Positions 60,376 through 64,000 of a stretch of 64,000 nt of DNA are shown one piece after another. The stretch comes from Phallus indusiatus (lineage: Eukaryota; Basidiomycota; Agaricomycetes; Phallales; Phallaceae), in assembly GCA_027605045.1 (NCBI GenBank), contig JAQFWX010000004.1, positions 744,001-808,000 of the forward strand, read 5' to 3'. The notes below the pieces were generated by a model. That model did no database searches, was not told the origin of the DNA, and was given only the letters and a program-made list of their open reading frames with translations. Position 1 is the stretch's first letter. Each line of letters begins with the position of its first letter. The translations under genes were made by a program, and so were the position numbers.

Positions 60376-61129
60376 GAAAGGGTATGGCCCGGGCCCGCGT
60401 CGGTATAACTTGTAGATGTGAATTTGCGATTATTTCGGGATATCGATGATCTAGAACCAGATGCACAAAATGGTATACGACAAAAAAATAATGTGAAATG
60501 TTAAATTGCTGCAGTTGTCATACGTATTTGCGGGGCACACGCTCAGCCGCTAAGAGAGCCGGCGGTTACCGAGGAAGTCTTCTTCCCATGCTGTAAGCGT
60601 GACTATTATGACTAGACCCAATCGAGAATATGTATGTAGATCTTCCCGTTTCATGAATAAAAATAAAAATAAAATAAAATAAAACTCTCCCAAATTGCCA
60701 AAGATCTCCTGATATGGACTTTCTTGAAGACATCAAGGGTAATAAAGCAATCGTCACGGTGATTTTTTGGCGTTCAAAATAAATTATTTCGTTTCGCGTA
60801 AAAATTCCAGTAATTAGTAATTCAGTAGAGAAAAAGACATCATGTTTTTTGAGCTAGAAGTTTACATGAAGAGGAGGAAAATTTCGAGAGCATTTCAAAA
60901 GCAAGTTTACAACACATTCACAGCAACCAGTACTGAAGATGTAATTAGCTCGACCATCCAGTCAGAGAGTAATTTTCCACGCGCAGCATTGGAAAGAAAT
61001 ATTAGCAATGTTCACACCTGCTAATCGTCAGCCTTTTGCCCAATAAAAGATGAGAGGAGAAGTGCTCACAGACAACGGGTAAATAAGCGGCGAACTTTTT
61101 CATCGCCACAAGGATGAACTGCACTCTAG
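60376..61129. other. Intergenic upstream of the formin
   Basis: Formin promoter and 3' region of the zinc-cluster gene. An A-rich short repeat (AAAAT/AAAATA units) lies at about 60656-60684. The open frame at 60842-61024 has no recognisable content. Confidence 0.5.
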
Positions 61130-63193
61130 TTATCCATAATCTTTCTTCATCTGGATGGAGGGGCGAGAGGACAGCTCTTTAAGAATAGCATCGATAGTCC
61201 ATTCCCAACAGAGCTGGAATGAAAAGTGTATGTCAGATAAGAAGGATGCTTTAATAGACAGAACGGACACCGATAATTGGGTCTAAATGTGCGAAGTCTT
61301 CGTCACGCAATTCATGGACAAGAGCAGTTACCTCTCCGGCCATATCAAGACATTTCTCCCCACACCGAGGAGGGCATGTTTGAGCCAGCTTCGTGAGTGT
61401 AACGAATACTTGCGTGTGCATGCTTAAAATTGACAAGTCCACGTTGCTGGCCATTTCTGATGACGGTACCACGTATATAGATGGAAGGACGTTTCGCAAT
61501 TCTCGTGCTTCCCCAAAGAGTGCATTCGTTTCATCTTTTCATAAAAATCAGTGACAAAAAGAGCCGAGTGGACGAATTGACGTACATATGTTTTTCATTC
61601 CTTCAAGCTGGCTTATCTTGTACATCAGCGATGCGCACCTCACCCTAAACTGTATTAATGAACTTTGATCCAAAGGTGGTCTGTTCCCTCCAGCAGACAA
61701 TGACGGTGTCGCAGGCTGACTCTGAGAACCAGTTGTGTTGCGTAGGGTAATAAGTCCCGGTCCTAGGTTGTTCAAACCTCGCTTGGCACGGAAAATTTGT
61801 TCAAGCTTTTCGGGGAAGAATGCTAAAGATTCGATCTGAGTGGCGATGAATCGATCAACGATATATGCGCATTGAACTACTAGCAACTCCTCGTCATCGC
61901 AAGCTTGTGCAATGACGCAAATATCGGGATGGCGGTTTGAGGTTTTGTCAAGCTCCAGAAGATAACCAAATGCTACCGCGATGTGCGTGGAAGCCTCTTT
62001 GAGGCAATCGTCCATATAGAAATACATGGCGAGAGCTAGGGTCGCTCGTATGAAATCGAACACATCCTGTCGCGGTAGAGGAAAAGGTTGAGGCCGCAGA
62101 GCAAATTGTACCCGTTGACGAAAACGATGTTCGTGTTGACGGACGTCGATTTTCTCGGTAGAAAAACGGCATGAGACGGTGAATAGTGCATAAAGGAGGC
62201 AGTCTTGGATTGCTCGGGCGCCACCTTGAGTGTTAAAGCGGGACAGTAGCTCTGTCTTGGAGATATCCAAGCAACATTGAGAAAGGTGAGGAAGGGAAGC
62301 GTGAAATCTAGAACAATCCTCGTGTTAACGAAATTAATTTGCTACAATCGAAGAGGCTTACAGTATTGATTGAGTCTTCTCCGTCAGTTTTACGTCAAAT
62401 ATTGCAGACGGAGCGACGCCGGATTGAGAAAAGTTGAAAAGATCAACTGGCAAGCATTCCTGCCCTTGAGTGGGAGAAACATCAGGAAGTACCAATGATT
62501 CAATGGAAGAAAGGGGTGATAGATCAAGCGAGCTTAGACTATCGGGACTGTCGAACACCATGCCAAAATCTTGTTGTTTAAGAGGTTGAACGGCATCAAG
62601 TTGGGGTATTGTGTTTGAAAAGGTGAGTCCCAAAACGGGTTCATGATGAACAAACAGCATGGGATGAACTTGAATTTGTAGTTTTCGATTGAGATCCTTC
62701 TGATCTTCTAGTATTTGCATGAGATTACGACTTTCCTGACGCGCGGCTTCGAGTGAGACTTCCAGGTTTTCAACCTTGAACTGAAGTTGACGTTGCTTTC
62801 CTTTTTAAAGACTCAGGATTGAATAAATGAATGTATAAGTTATATTACCCCAAGTTTCTGGGTCATCAAATATACATTGTTTGCCAAATTTGTTGCAGTA
62901 GAAGCACTCAGGCCTAACGCCATCGCATTTCTGAAGACCAAAAAATTCACTAAGCTGTTGAGAGCAAGAAACATGTACACGTACTATTTTTTTCGTTCTA
63001 CACACCAAACAAGCCTTTTCGTGGAAATTTTTGAAAAGATCAATTAGTGTGAGGGGTGGCGAAGCATTTCAATCGAGCTCACCTTTCCGCGTTTTAAAAT
63101 GAAGCGGCGATCTTTGACAGGGGAGGAAGGAGGCTCACTCTGAGGCTTCACGTTGGACTTGGATTTCGAGGTTTTCTTCTTAGTGGGTGCCAT
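61130..63193 (-). CDS. Zn2Cys6 fungal transcription factor
   Basis: Binuclear zinc-cluster regulator. Start 63193, MAPTKKKTSKSKSNVKPQ, then a basic stretch. Introns split the cluster: ACLVCRTKKI joined to KCDGVRPECFYCNKFGKQC, which holds all six Cys. A coiled linker follows (LEVSLEARQESRNLMQILED). The fungal-specific middle domain shows GGARAIQDCLLYALFTVSCRF, FDFIRATLALAMYFYMDDCL and EELLVVQCAYIVDRFIATQI. The end is CWEWTIDAILKELSSRPSIQ, stop at 61130. The unusual cluster spacing, with CFYC directly after VRPE, fits a basidiomycete subgroup. Targets cannot be inferred; neither neighbour is metabolic. Confidence 0.9.
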
Positions 63194-64000
63194 TACAGAG
63201 AGGGAGGGGAATGGGAGACAGTCAAAAATATTAACATCGATTGATATGGCAGTTTTTGTAGACTGCCGGGGTCAGAAAAAAAGAAGTCTCTTAAACCAAA
63301 AAAGAGACTTCAAGGCTGCCAGTGCCGATAAAATGCTCCAAATATGGTCTTCGAAAACGTGGATGGGCGGCATGGGAAGCGAAAGCCTTTTTACTACAAT
63401 TTTCGGATAATCCAGGAATCATGTTGGAGAGTATTGAATTCCAAGTCCGCCGTCCCTTGAGGACCAGGACCTGTGAGACTGTGACACGAAAGTATGGTTG
63501 GCCAGTCAAATGGCCGAAGGGCTAAACCAGCTTGGACCCAGAAGCAGTAAATAGTCCCTAGCTAACCGACCAATGGCAAGCGTCCATATGACTTATATCT
63601 GTTACATCATTTCCCACTCCGAGTCCCCTTTGTTCCTTTTAGAGCGTATGAATTAGATGCCTTATGTTATTTTGCAGCTGCTGAACTTGAATTCCAGGAG
63701 GCGGTGAGTGTGAAGTACTACATATAAAAATTTCTCCCATACCTTATCGATGTCTCATCAAAATTTTTGCGTGCCCATCTAAATGGCTTTCAAGTGAGTT
63801 CTCAATTCCTTGAGGAAGCGAGCGGAGGGTCGACAGGATTCATGCAAAAAAGTAGCGGGAAACATGCCGGAAAGCGCAAGCCGGTTAAATAATAGCCTAG
63901 AACTTGTTTGGTGCCTCGGCTGGCCAACATTGTGTGAGCGGCGTGTTGATTATCAGCATTATCAATATATGCGAGCCTAAATGCTGTATATGCATGGGAT
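63194..64000. other. Intergenic, right edge
   Basis: Promoter of the zinc-cluster gene. An exon-like piece (TTTTGCAG...GGCGGTGAGT near 63672-63708) could belong to a gene running off the right edge, but it is too short to support. Confidence 0.45.

Noticed and set aside
63672..63708. Exon-like piece between a CAG acceptor and a GTGAGT donor
   Set aside because: Only about nine codons; no connected exon can be shown before the window ends.
1..64000. Mobile elements, viral remnants and CRISPR arrays
   Set aside because: No transposase, reverse transcriptase, integrase or long repeats were seen by eye.

Overview
The window looks like nuclear DNA of a mushroom-forming basidiomycete (Agaricomycetes). 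Genes are compact and cut by many introns of about 50-70 bases with GT-AG ends, spacing is tight, there is a basidiomycete-type sesquiterpene synthase, and there are three copies of the DUF6534 seven-helix membrane family, which is typical of mushrooms. I saw no transposase, reverse transcriptase, integrase, rRNA, tRNA or CRISPR array. All gene models come from reading and hand-splicing the sequence, so internal exon borders are approximate unless stated.

Layout. 1-6.1 kb: a quinone-oxidoreductase-like dehydrogenase (+) and two related GPI-anchored-type secreted proteins (-). 6.1-12.6 kb: COA6 (-, with an apparent one-base frameshift), a 14-helix MFS drug transporter (+), a Reb1/TTF-I-like Myb protein (-) and YOS1 (+). 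12.7-14.9 kb: a GILT-like protein and a terpene synthase (both -). 15-18.5 kb is gene-poor, with one possible small secreted peptide. 18.5-25.5 kb: MIX23 (+), an unknown protein (-), LSM3 (-) and the F-box/LRR protein GRR1 (-). 26-37 kb is an all-minus block in which three DUF6534 paralogues alternate with U1-C and Gemin2. 37-39.2 kb is empty. 39.2-46 kb: an unknown protein (+), ARP3 (+), mannose-6-phosphate isomerase (-), eIF3f (-) and TOM7 (+). 46-54 kb: an RNF220-type RING ligase (-), the fused biotin enzyme BIO3-BIO1 (-), RPA2 (+) and RRN3 (+). 54.3-60.4 kb: a Bni1-type formin (-). 61.1-63.2 kb: a Zn2Cys6 transcription factor (-).

Most genes are housekeeping: splicing (LSM3, U1-C, Gemin2), RNA polymerase I (RRN3, perhaps the Reb1-like protein), mitochondrial biogenesis (COA6, MIX23, TOM7), actin (ARP3, formin), DNA replication (RPA2) and ER-Golgi traffic (YOS1). 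The accessory parts are the terpene synthase and its gene-poor flank, the secreted-protein pair, the MFS transporter and the DUF6534 set. Three divergent pairs share promoters of about 70-105 bp. ACGCGT elements sit in several intergenic promoters. I found no convincing new multi-gene system. The best leads are the COA6 frameshift, the DUF6534/snRNP interleaving, the undescribed secreted pair, and the terpene synthase with its decayed-looking flank.
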